A DNA stretch of 64,000 bases from Cnuibacter physcomitrellae (GCF_014640535.1 NZ_BMHD01000003.1:89116-153115), one strand, 5' to 3'. Shown: positions 16,815 through 25,834, counted from the stretch's first letter. The notes: generated by a model from the letters alone, not told the origin. Numbers and translations: made by a program.

Positions 16815-17558
16815 TCACGCGAACGGGTCGGGAGCGCCTGCGGTCTCGCCGCCGTCCGCCACGAACTCCGCTCCCGTCGAGAAGGAGCTCTCCTCGCAGG
16901 CCAAGAAGACGACGAGCCGGGAGATCTCCTCGACGTCGCCCGCCCGTCGCATGGGCACGTGCGGGTAGCCGTCGTACAGGCCCTCGATCATCCTGGTGTT
17001 GATGTTGCCCGGGTGGATCGAGTTGACCCTGATGCCGCGTTCGGCGAGCTCGATGGCCGTGCTCTTGGTCAGGCCCCGCACTCCGAACTTGGTGGAGTTG
17101 TAGGCGGCGATGCCGGGGAAGCCCTTGAGCCCCGCCGTGGACGAGATGTTGATGATCGAGCTCGGAGCGCTGCGGGCGAGCTCGGGGACCGCCGCACGGA
17201 TGCCCTTGAAGGCTCCGGTGAGGTTGACCGCCAAGGTCCTCTCCCAGTCGTCGTCGCTGAAGTCCTCGATCGGACTCGCCACGAGGATCCCGGCGTTGTT
17301 GACGAGGACGTCCAACTTGCCGAAGCGCTCGACGGCGGTCCGCACCGCTGCGTCCCACTCGTCCGTGCTCGACACGTCGAGCCGGACGAAGGCGATGTCA
17401 TCCCCGAGCTCGGCGAGCACGGCCGCCGCCGCGCTCTCATCGATGTCCCCGATGACCACGCGTCCGCCCTCGGACACGATGGCCCTCGCGTGGGACGCGC
17501 CCATGCCCTGAGCGCCGCCACTGATCAGGGCGACCTTTCCTTCCAGCCTCTTCGTCAT
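16815..17558 (-). CDS. SDR family NAD(P)-dependent oxidoreductase
   Basis: A 247-residue classical short-chain dehydrogenase. The cofactor loop is SGGAQGMGASHA (residues 12-23), followed by NNAGI, the catalytic serine region INISSTAG, and YNSTK as the YxxxK motif. Acidic residues after the second strand (IGDIDES) favour NAD over NADP. It overlaps the upstream ABC ATPase-permease gene by four bases (ATGA), so it is the last gene of the sugar-type importer operon and probably oxidises an alcohol or ketol group of the imported compound. Confidence 0.9.
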   Translation of the reverse strand: MTKRLEGKVALISGGAQGMGASHARAIVSEGGRVVIGDIDESAAAAVLAELGDDIAFVRLDVSSTDEWDAAVRTAVERFGKLDVLVNNAGILVASPIEDFSDDDWERTLAVNLTGAFKGIRAAVPELARSAPSSIINISSTAGLKGFPGIAAYNSTKFGVRGLTKSTAIELAERGIRVNSIHPGNINTRMIEGLYDGYPHVPMRRAGDVEEISRLVVFLACEESSFSTGAEFVADGGETAGAPDPFA

Positions 17559-20170
17559 GCCTGTCGATTCGCCTTCCTGTGGTTGCGGGCTCGGGTGAAC
17601 GGGATCACGTACGTCAGCATGGCGACGAGGGTCACCGCGCCGATCAGGATGAGGTTCGTCCCCTGGGAGATCCGCAGCACCGTGGCCAGGGTCATCAGCA
17701 GGGCCAGGAGGATGGCGCCGAGCAGAGCACCCACCAGAGTGCCCCGGCCCCCGAGCAGGCTCGCGCCGCCGATCACAGGGGCGGCGATCGCCAGCAGGGT
17801 GTAGATCTCCCCCACGGAGGGGTCGCCGATGCCCACCTGAGCGGCGAGCAGGACGCCGGCGATGGCGGCCAGCACAGCACAGAGGACGTAGGCGAAGCTC
17901 CTGATCACGGTGGCTCGGATCCCGAGCCGGTGAGCGAAGGCGCCATTGATCCCTACTGCCCGAACTCGGAGGCCGACGCCGGTGCGACGGAGCACGAAGT
18001 CGCCCGCGATGATCAGGACGGCCAGCACGAGGAGGGCGATCGGCACGATCCCGACGGTCTTGGTGATCGCCGCGATGAGCGTGTAGTCGATGTTCCCGCC
18101 AGGAGTGGGTCTGAGCGTCAGGGCCACTCCGCTGACGATCCCGAGGGTCGCGATGGTCGCGATGACGGCAGACAGCCGCATGCGTTCGACCAGCCATGCA
18201 TTGATGCCGCCGACCACGACTCCGAGCACGATGGCGGCGAGTATGGCGACGAGGATGTTCGGGAAGACCCCGCCTGTCTGGACGAGGTAGGACATGACGA
18301 CGACGCTCAGGCTCATGGTCGCTCCGACCGAGACGTCGATGCCCCCGACGAGCAGCACGCAGTACTGGGCAGCCGCCACCGCGGCAAGGGGCGTCGCGAT
18401 GAGCAGCACGTTCTTGAGACTCAACTCACTCAGGAACGTGGGGTTCTGAGCAGCCGTCAGGCCCCCGATCGCGAGGATGAGGAGCGTGAGGACGACGAGC
18501 CGGATCGTCTCCTCGTCGCGGATCCATCCCACGAACGAACGTCGAGTGCGCTCGTTCCTCTCTCTCGGGTCGGGTGAGGTCGCCGCGTCGTCCGCCAGGG
18601 GACGTTCTGCTGTCAGGACGTCGCCCGGGTCTTGACCGTCGCCGTCGACCACACGGGACTCCACGGCGAACGCTCCGACGATGGACTCCTCATCGGAGCC
18701 CAGGCCCGGCATCTCCTCGATGACACGACCGCGGGACATGACGAGGATGCGATCGCTGATGCCCGCGAGCTCGGAGGCATCCGAGGACACCAGGACGACG
18801 GTGTTGCCCGCGTCGGCGCAGGCGCGGAGGAAGCGGTAGATGTCCATGCGTGACCGCACGTCGACGCCCTGAGTCGGCTCGTCGATGAGGAAGACCTTCG
18901 GATCTGTGGCCAACGCCTTGCTGATCGCGATCTTCTGTTGATTCCCGCCCGACAATGAAGAAGGAGGGGACGACGGGGTCCCCAATCGAACCCCGAAGTC
19001 CGTGATCTGTCGGTCCACGAACCGGTTCTCGCGGCCGAACCCGAGGACGCCGGCGGTCGACAGGCGTCGCAGGACGCCCGCAGTCATGTTCTCCCTGATC
19101 GAGAGGGCCTGGAACAGCGACTCGTCCTTCCGGTCACCGCTGAGGAACACGACTCCGCTCTGGGTGGCCTGTCGATAGTTGCGGAGCTGGTTCCCGGACA
19201 CCGTCACCGTGCCACCCGATACGGCGAGCGCGGCGAGCCCGCGGAGCAGCTGCGCCTGCCCGTTTCCGTCTGCGCCGGCCAGACCGACGATCTCCCCCGC
19301 TCTCAGGGTCAGATCGATCGGCCCGAACCGGTCGCCCTGGAGGTCGCGCGCCTCGAGCACGGTGGCCGCATCCGGGTCCGGATCATGGCGGGGTGGGAAC
19401 TCCATGTCGACGCGTGTCCCGGCCATGAGCTCCACGATCTGCTTGGGAGACACGTCGGCGGCGAGGTGCGTGCCGACGTATCGCCCATCCCGCAAGATCG
19501 ACACCGTGTCTGCCACCCTGAAGACCTCCGACAGCCGGTGGGTGACGAACAGCACCGCAGAGCCCCGCGCTGCGGCCACCCTCATGAGCTCGAGCACCCG
19601 GTCCACGCCGCTGGCGTCCAGCGCCGACGTCGACTCGTCGAGGAGGAGCAAGCGCGGCTTGGCCATGACTGCGCGGACGATCTCGAGGATCTGACGGTCT
19701 CCGGGCGCGAGAGCGGACACCCGCAGCATCGGATCCAGGTCGAGGTCGTACTCCTCGAGCTTGGATGCCGCCCATCGAGCGATGTCGCCGAACCTGGGCC
19801 GCTGTGCTGCCGGGGTACCTATATAGAGGTTCTGTGCGACGGTGAGCGTCGCCAGGAGCGATCCGTCCTGGAAGACCGTGAGGACTCCTGCGGTCTGCGA
19901 CTCGACAGGAAGATGCTTCGTCAGCGACCTGCCTCCGATGGACACCGACCCGGAGTTGGGGACGACCGTACCGCTGATGATCCCCACGAACGTGGACTTG
20001 CCCGAGCCGTTCTCGCCGACGAGCGCCCTCACCTCGCCGGCGCGGACGATCAGCGACGTCTCGCTCAAGGCCGTGACCGGCCCGTATTGCTTACCGACCC
20101 CGTCCGCGCGGAGGACGGTCTCGGAGGTCTCGATGCTCGAGGAGAGGGTCTCTTCGATCGAATTGGTCAT
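17555..20170 (-). CDS. Fused sugar-type ABC ATPase and permease (RbsA-RbsC fusion)
   Basis: An 871-residue protein that joins two functions normally on separate chains. The N-terminal half is an RbsA-like double ATPase: domain 1 has Walker A GENGSGKST (52-60), LAPGDRQ and Walker B LLLLDESTSALD; domain 2 has the usual degenerate Walker A (GADGNGQAQ), the signature LSGGNQQK and Walker B VFLIDEPTQGVD. After an acidic linker (about 500-560) come about eight membrane segments of an RbsC-like permease (VGGIDVSVGATMSLS, GINAWLVERMRLSAVIATIATLG). No internal stop or frameshift is evident. A separate permease and a binding protein are encoded just upstream, so the transporter would have two different membrane halves. 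Confidence 0.92.
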   Translation of the reverse strand: MTNSIEETLSSSIETSETVLRADGVGKQYGPVTALSETSLIVRAGEVRALVGENGSGKSTFVGIISGTVVPNSGSVSIGGRSLTKHLPVESQTAGVLTVFQDGSLLATLTVAQNLYIGTPAAQRPRFGDIARWAASKLEEYDLDLDPMLRVSALAPGDRQILEIVRAVMAKPRLLLLDESTSALDASGVDRVLELMRVAAARGSAVLFVTHRLSEVFRVADTVSILRDGRYVGTHLAADVSPKQIVELMAGTRVDMEFPPRHDPDPDAATVLEARDLQGDRFGPIDLTLRAGEIVGLAGADGNGQAQLLRGLAALAVSGGTVTVSGNQLRNYRQATQSGVVFLSGDRKDESLFQALSIRENMTAGVLRRLSTAGVLGFGRENRFVDRQITDFGVRLGTPSSPPSSLSGGNQQKIAISKALATDPKVFLIDEPTQGVDVRSRMDIYRFLRACADAGNTVVLVSSDASELAGISDRILVMSRGRVIEEMPGLGSDEESIVGAFAVESRVVDGDGQDPGDVLTAERPLADDAATSPDPRERNERTRRSFVGWIRDEETIRLVVLTLLILAIGGLTAAQNPTFLSELSLKNVLLIATPLAAVAAAQYCVLLVGGIDVSVGATMSLSVVVMSYLVQTGGVFPNILVAILAAIVLGVVVGGINAWLVERMRLSAVIATIATLGIVSGVALTLRPTPGGNIDYTLIAAITKTVGIVPIALLVLAVLIIAGDFVLRRTGVGLRVRAVGINGAFAHRLGIRATVIRSFAYVLCAVLAAIAGVLLAAQVGIGDPSVGEIYTLLAIAAPVIGGASLLGGRGTLVGALLGAILLALLMTLATVLRISQGTNLILIGAVTLVAMLTYVIPFTRARNHRKANRQA

Positions 20171-20210
20171 GGCGGGCCTTCTCCGTCAGAGGCGTGGGTG
20201 TGGAAGGGAG

Positions 20211-20241
20211 GTGCGGGGCGCCGATCGACGGCGCCCCGCAC
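20211..20241 (-). terminator. Intercistronic hairpin after substrate-binding protein gene
   Basis: A 12-bp perfect stem (GTGCGGGGCGCC with GGCGCCCCGCAC) and a 7-nt loop lie between the binding-protein stop and the downstream ATPase start. Such hairpins often stabilise the upstream message or cause partial termination, giving more binding protein than membrane subunits. Confidence 0.65.
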
Positions 20242-20254
20242 AGAGGGACGTGAG

Positions 20255-21508
20255 CTACTGGAGCATCCCGTTCATGACGTCCTCGGGGATGAGCGAGCTC
20301 CACCCGGGGAAGTCACCCGGGAGGTCGGCCTGGTAGACCCCCGGCTCGGCCTTGAGGATGGGGAGGGGCAGCGCCGTCCGTGCGGGGATGTCCTCACCGG
20401 CCAGGATGCTCATCGCATTCGTGGTGGCCAGGCGAGCCTGGTTCACGAGGGCGTTGGTGTAGTAGAGAGGGAACTCCTTGTCCGTTCCCACACGCTCCTC
20501 CCAGAGGCCGAAGAGCTCGTTCATCTCCGTCCACGTGAGGACGGCCGGCACCGGCACGCCGGCCTGGTCGTAGGCGTTGATCAGCTGCGGGATGGGGTCG
20601 GCGTACGTGTTCAGGACGGCCTTGGCGGGCACCCCGGAGGAGATCAGCGCGGACGCGGCCGCGGCGACGCCCGGGCGCGACCAATCGGTGTCCTGCTGGA
20701 ATCCGATCTTCGGCCCGTTCTCCTTGGTGAGCTCGTCGTTCAGACATCCCGTCACGATGGTGTCCTGGGGGTTGCCGGGTGTGCCGAAGAGGAAGGCGAT
20801 CTGGTCCGAGCTGGACAGTCCGAGGTCCTTCGTGGTGACGTCCGCCATCCCCGTTCCCGCGTCGCACGCCTCAGCGTAGACCTGGTTGTTGATGACGTCC
20901 GCTCCGACGTCCGGGGTCTCCCCCGTGTAAGTGGCGACCACTGCTCCTGCGGCCTGGGCCTCCTGGAAGACCGGGGCCATCGCCGCTCCGAAGGCGTTGT
21001 AGCCGATGATGATGTTCGCGCCGCCCGCTACCAGGCTGCGTACGGCCGCCTGAGCCGACGGCAGGTCCGAGACGAACGAGTAGGAGATCTTGCCGACCTC
21101 GGGGTAGGTCATCGCCTGCAGGATGATGTCCATCACCGCCGTGGTCTGCCACAGGTTGTCGACCGCATTGAAGATGCCGATCTGGACCGGACCGTCCCCG
21201 ATGGTGCACTCCGGCTGCTTCCAGCAGGAGAGCGCCGTCTTGATCTGCTCGTCGGTGAGCTGGGCGGTCGCCCGCTCGAACCCGGACACGGCTTCCGCGG
21301 GGAGACTGTCGATCGACGTCGACGTACCGAAGGCGAGGTCGACGATGTCCTGCGTCGCCTGGGGGTCCGCGTCGAACGAGGTGTCGATGCTGATGCTGGA
21401 TGACGTGTTGCCGGCGTCACCTGAGCTGCAGCCCGCGATGAGGACTGCGGCGGTGACGGCTGCCGCGCCGAGCGCCAATGCTCGGCGCGCTCTACCGATG
21501 TGAGCCAT
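20255..21508 (-). CDS. Sugar-type ABC transporter substrate-binding lipoprotein
   Basis: A 417-residue secreted binding protein. The signal peptide ends in a lipobox (LIAGC, Cys near residue 27), and the mature protein has the type 1 periplasmic-binding fold with INAYDQAGVPVPAV, VRSLVAGGANIIIGYN and GNPQDTIVTGCLNDEL. It is longer than ribose-type binding proteins (about 320), with an N-terminal insertion containing a CWKQPEC segment. The open frame continues upstream to 22273, but ATG 21508 starts a normal signal peptide and has AAGGAAG just upstream. It is the second gene of the importer operon; the ligand is unknown. Confidence 0.9.
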   Translation of the reverse strand: MAHIGRARRALALGAAAVTAAVLIAGCSSGDAGNTSSSISIDTSFDADPQATQDIVDLAFGTSTSIDSLPAEAVSGFERATAQLTDEQIKTALSCWKQPECTIGDGPVQIGIFNAVDNLWQTTAVMDIILQAMTYPEVGKISYSFVSDLPSAQAAVRSLVAGGANIIIGYNAFGAAMAPVFQEAQAAGAVVATYTGETPDVGADVINNQVYAEACDAGTGMADVTTKDLGLSSSDQIAFLFGTPGNPQDTIVTGCLNDELTKENGPKIGFQQDTDWSRPGVAAAASALISSGVPAKAVLNTYADPIPQLINAYDQAGVPVPAVLTWTEMNELFGLWEERVGTDKEFPLYYTNALVNQARLATTNAMSILAGEDIPARTALPLPILKAEPGVYQADLPGDFPGWSSLIPEDVMNGMLQ

Positions 21509-21555
21509 GTCGATCTTCCTTCTCTTGGTGGGTATGCCCGGATCGGGCGAACGGA

Positions 21556-22608
21556 TCACGAGTGCTGAAGCTCGAGTTCCGGAGTCGTAGGAGGAGTACC
21601 TGGGGTCTCGATGCGCCGCGACGTGGAGCGACGAGGCTTCAGAAGGAGTCCGACGCCCGCGAGGCCCAGCGCGAGGACGAGGCCCTGGACGAGCGTCCGC
21701 GCCCCGGTCGAGACACCTTGGACGGCGAGGCCGTGGTCGAGCAGGATGATGAAGACCGCACCGAAGAGGGTCGCGAACGGACCGACGCGACCACCGGTGA
21801 GGACTGCGCCGCCGAGCACGACGACCACGATGCTGAGCAGCAGATACGGCGTGCCCGAGGACATGTCCGGCGACGAGAGCTGCCCGGCGAGGAGCACTCC
21901 ACCGATCCCGGCGATGAGGGCCCCGGCGACCCACGCGAGGACCCGGAGCGCCAGGTTGCGTTGACCCGTGAGTCGACTGGCGCGCGAGGATGCGCTGGCG
22001 AGCACGAGCCGACGACCGGTGACGGTCCGCCGCACGAAGAAGAGGATCAGCACCGCGAGGACGACCGCGACGATGAAGATGAGGCTGACGCCTGCGACGT
22101 TCGCCTGGGCCCAGCTCGACAGCGTCTCCGGGACCCGTGTGATCGACAGCGCTCCCTCGCGGTAGATGACCGTGGCGCCGAGGATCACCTGGCCGGTGGC
22201 CAGCGTCGTGACCAGGGCGTTGAGCCCGATCACCTCGACCAGGACCCCGTTGAGCAACCCGATCACGATGCACACGACAGCTGCGACGAGGAGGGCTTTG
22301 GGTAGCAGGTCGTCACGGCCCTGTGACTCGCGCAGCATCATGATCCCCATCAGCGTGATCACCGAGGGGATGCTGAGGTCGATTCCGCCGGTACCGATCA
22401 CGAACGCCTGAGCGAGGCCGACGAGGATCATGACGCCGAGCAAGGGGGTCAGGGTCGAGAGGGTGCGAGGCTCGAAGAGGTTCTGGCCGGCGACCACCTG
22501 CAGGTAGATCAGCAGCAGGACGTTGGCGATGACGATGACGACCAGCGGCGACCACGTGAACGAGGGACGACGACGTCGCACGGCAACCTGCGTGTTCGAC
22601 TCTGACAC
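21556..22608 (-). CDS. Sugar-type ABC transporter permease (RbsC-like)
   Basis: An RbsC-family membrane protein of 350 residues with about ten hydrophobic segments. The family block GTGGIDLSIPSVITLMGIMM is near residue 72, with NGVLVEVIGLNALVTTLATG and VVVVLGGAVLTGGRVG further on. The GTG at 22608 is preceded by GGGAGGG at proper spacing; a TTG start at 22683 would add 25 residues and run into a putative operator. It is the first gene of the leftward operon permease, binding protein, ATPase-permease fusion, SDR, and is divergent from the AcoR-like regulator. Confidence 0.88.
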   Translation of the reverse strand: MSESNTQVAVRRRRPSFTWSPLVVIVIANVLLLIYLQVVAGQNLFEPRTLSTLTPLLGVMILVGLAQAFVIGTGGIDLSIPSVITLMGIMMLRESQGRDDLLPKALLVAAVVCIVIGLLNGVLVEVIGLNALVTTLATGQVILGATVIYREGALSITRVPETLSSWAQANVAGVSLIFIVAVVLAVLILFFVRRTVTGRRLVLASASSRASRLTGQRNLALRVLAWVAGALIAGIGGVLLAGQLSSPDMSSGTPYLLLSIVVVVLGGAVLTGGRVGPFATLFGAVFIILLDHGLAVQGVSTGARTLVQGLVLALGLAGVGLLLKPRRSTSRRIETPGTPPTTPELELQHS

Positions 22609-22675
22609 TCGCAACCCTCCCTTGGGCTTGTCGGTGCGAGCATCCTCTCCTACGGTCAGACGCCCCTCAGGGCGC

Positions 22676-22692
22676 TGTGCCAAATCAGGACA
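22676..22692. promoter_or_regulatory. Candidate 17-bp operator for the AcoR-like regulator
   Basis: TGTGCCA-AAT-CAGGACA is an imperfect inverted repeat with matching TGT/ACA ends, in the divergent gap between the sugar-type importer operon and the regulator gene. Similar 17-bp elements occur at 25905 and 33109, each in another divergent promoter region of this cluster. Confidence 0.45.
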
Positions 22693-22801
22693 CCACGCCC
22701 GAACGCGGGAGGAGTGCAGCGAGAATCTCTCCGAGCGGTCTTCTGAGCCCGGCAGAGAGATGCTTCAATTCGTTCATTCGCAATGAGGCGAAAGGTGGCG
22801 C

Positions 22802-24613
22802 ATGCCCGCACGTACGAGTCTCGACGACCTCCGCGACGCGTTTCTCAGCGGCGGGACGCTGGACGGCAGTGTCGAGCACCTGGTCCGTCCTGTCGTCCTC
22901 GAGTCCTGGAAGCGGTCACGAGTGTTCGGCAGTGCCCGTCGATCGGAGCTGCCCTTCCAGTCGCCCATCGTCAGCGATTCCGTCCTTTTGAGGGCGGCTC
23001 GGCCCATCCTGTCGACGCTCGCCGACGAGTTGGGCATGAACGATGCAAGTCTTCTCATCGCCGATCGTCACGCGCGCATCCTGGAGACGTGGATCTCGAA
23101 CCGCGATCTCGCCAAGCGGCTCGAACGCGTGGGGTCGGTGCCCGGACATTCCGCGTCCGAGGAGGTCGTCGGGACGAACGGGGTGGGAACACCCGCCGCT
23201 GATCGAGCCTCGAGCATGATCGTCGGAGCAGAGCACATCTCCGATGCGCTCCAGGACTTCGCGTGCGTCGGCGCTCCCATCAACAACCCCCTGACAGGAA
23301 GGACCGAGGGCATCGTCACGCTGACTGCTCTCGCCACCGACGCCAGCCCGATCCTCCCCAGCCTGATCAATCAGGCGGCCCGCGAGGTCGGTCGACAACT
23401 CGTCAACCTCTCGAGCATGCGTGAACGCGTCTTGTTCGACGCCTTCCTCACGGCATCTCGGAACGGTCGTCCGGTTGCGGTCGTGGGTGGGGATCTGCTC
23501 ATGGAGAACCCCTCCGCTACCGAGTATCTGCACCAGGTCGACAAGTCGACGCTGTGGATGATCGTCAGCGAGTCGATCTCCGCTGCAAGGCCGACCCGCC
23601 TGATCAGGCTGGAGTCGGAGACGTCCCTGACGGAGTTGAGCTGCACGGCCGTCGTCTTCGACGGGGAGATGATCGGCGCGATCATCGAGGTGAAGCAGCA
23701 GATTCACGCCGAGCCGCTCACTCCCGCCCAGTCCTCGGGGCAGCAAGGCCAAGGGTGGCCGCCGCTGGCGGAGTCCTTGCCAGGAACCAGCCAAGCCTGG
23801 GTCTACGCGCGAGACCAAGCCGAGTCCGCCATGCGCGCGCACCTGCCCGTCGTCGTCTTCGGCGCCCCGGGGACCGGCAAGTTCACGCTGCTTCGGCACA
23901 TGCTCGACCGCATCGCGCCCAAGCAACCGCTGACGGTCCTCAAAGCGCACGAAGCACAAAAGGCTCCCGACAAGTGGTTCCAGGAGCTCGCCTCGGCGAT
24001 GGAGAAGAGCACGCCCGTGGTCTTCCGCCACCTGGACGATCTGGACCCTGCGATCGCGCGCGACGCGGCAGACGTGCTCGGTTCCGCCCCGACGCTCCTC
24101 AGCCGGGGCCTCGTGCTGGGCACGGCGCACGCGCAGGGCTCCAAGCCTCTCGACGAGGGGCACCAGGCGTTGCTGGATCAGATCGGCGTCGGGCGGATCG
24201 ACATGCCCAACCTTCGGGAGCGGAAGAACGACATGCGCACGATCCTCCAGGTCTTCGAGCGCCGATACGCGTCGGCGGTCACCGTGAGCTACACGCAGGG
24301 CGCGTACACCGCGCTGTCGCGGGCTCCGTGGCCCGGAAACCTCCGTCAGCTCGACTCCGTCATGCGAGGGGTCTTCGCACTCGGCCGGCGCAGTGAGGTC
24401 ACCGTCGATCAGCTGCCCCCGGCCATCGCGGCCTACGCGCGCCGGCGCGACCTGACGATGCTCGAGCAGTTGGAGGTCGACGGCATCATCAACGCGCTGA
24501 TCCGGTGCTCCGGGAACAAGGTGATGGCGGCCGAGATGCTCGGCATCTCACGGTCGACCCTGTATCGGAAGATCAGCGGGTACAAGCTCGACGAGGAACG
24601 GCTCTTCGTCTGA
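22802..24613 (+). CDS. AcoR/MimR-like transcriptional activator (GAF, AAA+, Fis HTH) without GAFTGA
   Basis: A 603-residue bacterial enhancer-binding-like regulator. The N-terminal 300 residues contain the GAF-type sensor seen in acetoin and alcohol regulators (SVPGHSASEEVVGTNGVGT). The AAA+ module has Walker A FGAPGTGKFT (about 354), a Walker B-like VVFRHLDDLD, and the arginine-finger region LRERKNDM. The C-terminus is a Fis helix-turn-helix (NKVMAAEMLGISRSTLYRKI). The GAFTGA loop that contacts sigma-54 is absent between Walker A and B, so it probably works with a sigma-70-type polymerase. AAAGGTG precedes the ATG. It sits centrally among the ketone, alcohol and aldehyde genes and is the best candidate for their activator. 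Confidence 0.88.
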   Translation: MPARTSLDDLRDAFLSGGTLDGSVEHLVRPVVLESWKRSRVFGSARRSELPFQSPIVSDSVLLRAARPILSTLADELGMNDASLLIADRHARILETWISNRDLAKRLERVGSVPGHSASEEVVGTNGVGTPAADRASSMIVGAEHISDALQDFACVGAPINNPLTGRTEGIVTLTALATDASPILPSLINQAAREVGRQLVNLSSMRERVLFDAFLTASRNGRPVAVVGGDLLMENPSATEYLHQVDKSTLWMIVSESISAARPTRLIRLESETSLTELSCTAVVFDGEMIGAIIEVKQQIHAEPLTPAQSSGQQGQGWPPLAESLPGTSQAWVYARDQAESAMRAHLPVVVFGAPGTGKFTLLRHMLDRIAPKQPLTVLKAHEAQKAPDKWFQELASAMEKSTPVVFRHLDDLDPAIARDAADVLGSAPTLLSRGLVLGTAHAQGSKPLDEGHQALLDQIGVGRIDMPNLRERKNDMRTILQVFERRYASAVTVSYTQGAYTALSRAPWPGNLRQLDSVMRGVFALGRRSEVTVDQLPPAIAAYARRRDLTMLEQLEVDGIINALIRCSGNKVMAAEMLGISRSTLYRKISGYKLDEERLFV

Positions 24614-24622
24614 TCACGGGGA

Positions 24623-24658
24623 AGCGGGGCGACCGAGATCCGGATCGCCCCGCTCCTT
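24623..24658. terminator. Intrinsic terminator between converging genes
   Basis: AGCGGGGCGA pairs with TCGCCCCGCT around a 12-nt loop, and CCTTCG follows. It lies 10 bp after the regulator stop (24613) and before the stop of the converging zinc-ribbon gene (24672), so it may serve both strands. Confidence 0.7.
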
Positions 24659-24671
24659 CGTGCCCCGGCGG

Positions 24672-25046
24672 TCAGTGATGGCCGTGCGAGAGCACATCCG
24701 CCTTCGTCGGGGGTGTCGCTGCGGCAGCGGCCTCCTGCCGCGAGAGCTCAGCGTCGAGAGCCCTGGTGTCGCGGCGGAAGCGTGCTACCCAAGCGCGTCC
24801 CGCGCTCGGTGACATGTGGCACAGCCCAGGCACGTCGGGGTTGGCGGCGCACAGTGCCGCCGTCGAGACGTCCGGCGGCGCCTCAGATGGCCCGCCTCGG
24901 CCGCTCACGATGCCCACCGGCGTCCAGCGACGACGACTCTCACCCCCGCACGCGTGACAGGCGACCACCTCGGGCACGGGCCACGTCACGGTTCTCTCCG
25001 CGATGACGCCGCACGAGACGCATCGGAAGTCGACGAGGACGGCCAT
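24672..25046 (-). CDS. FmdB-like zinc ribbon protein
   Basis: A 124-residue protein with an N-terminal zinc ribbon: CVSCG near residue 11 and CHACGG about 20 residues later, matching the FmdB/CxxC regulatory family, then a less conserved tail ending in a His-rich HGHH. The start at 25046 (MAVLVDFRC) is favoured because it places the ribbon at the very N-terminus as in relatives. It is two bases downstream of the metallo-beta-lactamase-fold gene in the same operon. FmdB-type proteins often accompany amidase, acetamidase and ketone-oxidation genes in actinobacteria, but their molecular role is unclear. Confidence 0.78.
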   Translation of the reverse strand: MAVLVDFRCVSCGVIAERTVTWPVPEVVACHACGGESRRRWTPVGIVSGRGGPSEAPPDVSTAALCAANPDVPGLCHMSPSAGRAWVARFRRDTRALDAELSRQEAAAAATPPTKADVLSHGHH

Positions 25047-25048
25047 GA

Positions 25049-25834
25049 TCACTCGTAGAAGCCGGGGGCGTGGACGAACTCGGCCCAGTCCTCCGGGTCG
25101 TGGCTGATCCACACCGTGGCGCCCATGCTCTCCCGGAGGTTCTTCAGTCGCCGCAGCGAACGAAGCGCGGTCTTCGTGTCCGCGTCGATTGGGAAGTGGT
25201 ATTCCTGCTCCATCTGGGCCCGGAGATGGATCGCATCACCGGTCAGGAGGAACGTCCTGGAGGGAAGTCGCACGGCCAGGCTCACCTCACCCGGACTGTG
25301 CCCGGGGGTGGCGAGGATGGTGATGGCCCCGTCTCCGAACAGGTCGAGATCTCCGACCACTTCGCGGGTGTCGAGTCTCCGGATCACATCGAGCACCTCC
25401 TGGCGGTAGACGAAGGACTGGATCGGGTCGGGCCAGTTCGCGTATCGCAGCTCACCTTCCCCGAAGAAGTGCTTGGCCTCGGGGAAGAGGAACAGGCCTC
25501 CCGTGTGATCGAAGTGGCCGTGGGAGGAGATGACGTGCGTCACATCGCTGAGCTTGTAGCCGAGGGCCGTGATCTGGTTGTCGAGACGCTGGTCCTCCGA
25601 TCCCCCGATCCCGAGGAGCGGAACCAGGTCCGCTCCGTAGATCCGCTCGGGGTCGGTGATCGCGTCCGGATGCAGGCCCGTGTCGAAGAGGACGAGGCCT
25701 CGCTGATGCTCGATCAGGTAGGAGGGGCACGGTATCGTCACCTCCCCGCTCGTGCCGTAGAGGAGGGTCTCCGATTGCACTGTGAGCGTCGGTGAGTCCA
25801 GTGCCCAGAGTCGACGTGCGTGACCGTGTGTCAT
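25049..25834 (-). CDS. Metallo-beta-lactamase fold lactonase (N-acyl homoserine lactonase family)
   Basis: A 261-residue hydrolase of the AiiA-like branch. The dinuclear metal site is visible in SSHGHFDHTGG (HxHxDH), a later histidine in TPGHSPGEVS, an aspartate in LLTGDAIH and a histidine in ISHDPEDW. There is no signal peptide, so it is cytosolic. Known relatives open the lactone ring of quorum-sensing signals, but others hydrolyse ordinary lactones. In a cluster that also contains a Baeyer-Villiger monooxygenase, a lactone or ester made during ketone oxidation is an equally likely substrate. AAAGGAGCG precedes the ATG at 25834. Confidence 0.85.
   Translation of the reverse strand: MTHGHARRLWALDSPTLTVQSETLLYGTSGEVTIPCPSYLIEHQRGLVLFDTGLHPDAITDPERIYGADLVPLLGIGGSEDQRLDNQITALGYKLSDVTHVISSHGHFDHTGGLFLFPEAKHFFGEGELRYANWPDPIQSFVYRQEVLDVIRRLDTREVVGDLDLFGDGAITILATPGHSPGEVSLAVRLPSRTFLLTGDAIHLRAQMEQEYHFPIDADTKTALRSLRRLKNLRESMGATVWISHDPEDWAEFVHAPGFYE

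Noticed and set aside
17579..21403. Long plus-strand frames opposite the importer genes
   Set aside because: Shadow frames with repetitive Arg/Glu/Asp composition; the minus-strand genes are unambiguous.
22609..22801. Possible sigma-54 promoter near the AcoR-like regulator
   Set aside because: No GG-N10-GC pair at -24/-12 was convincing, and the regulator lacks GAFTGA.
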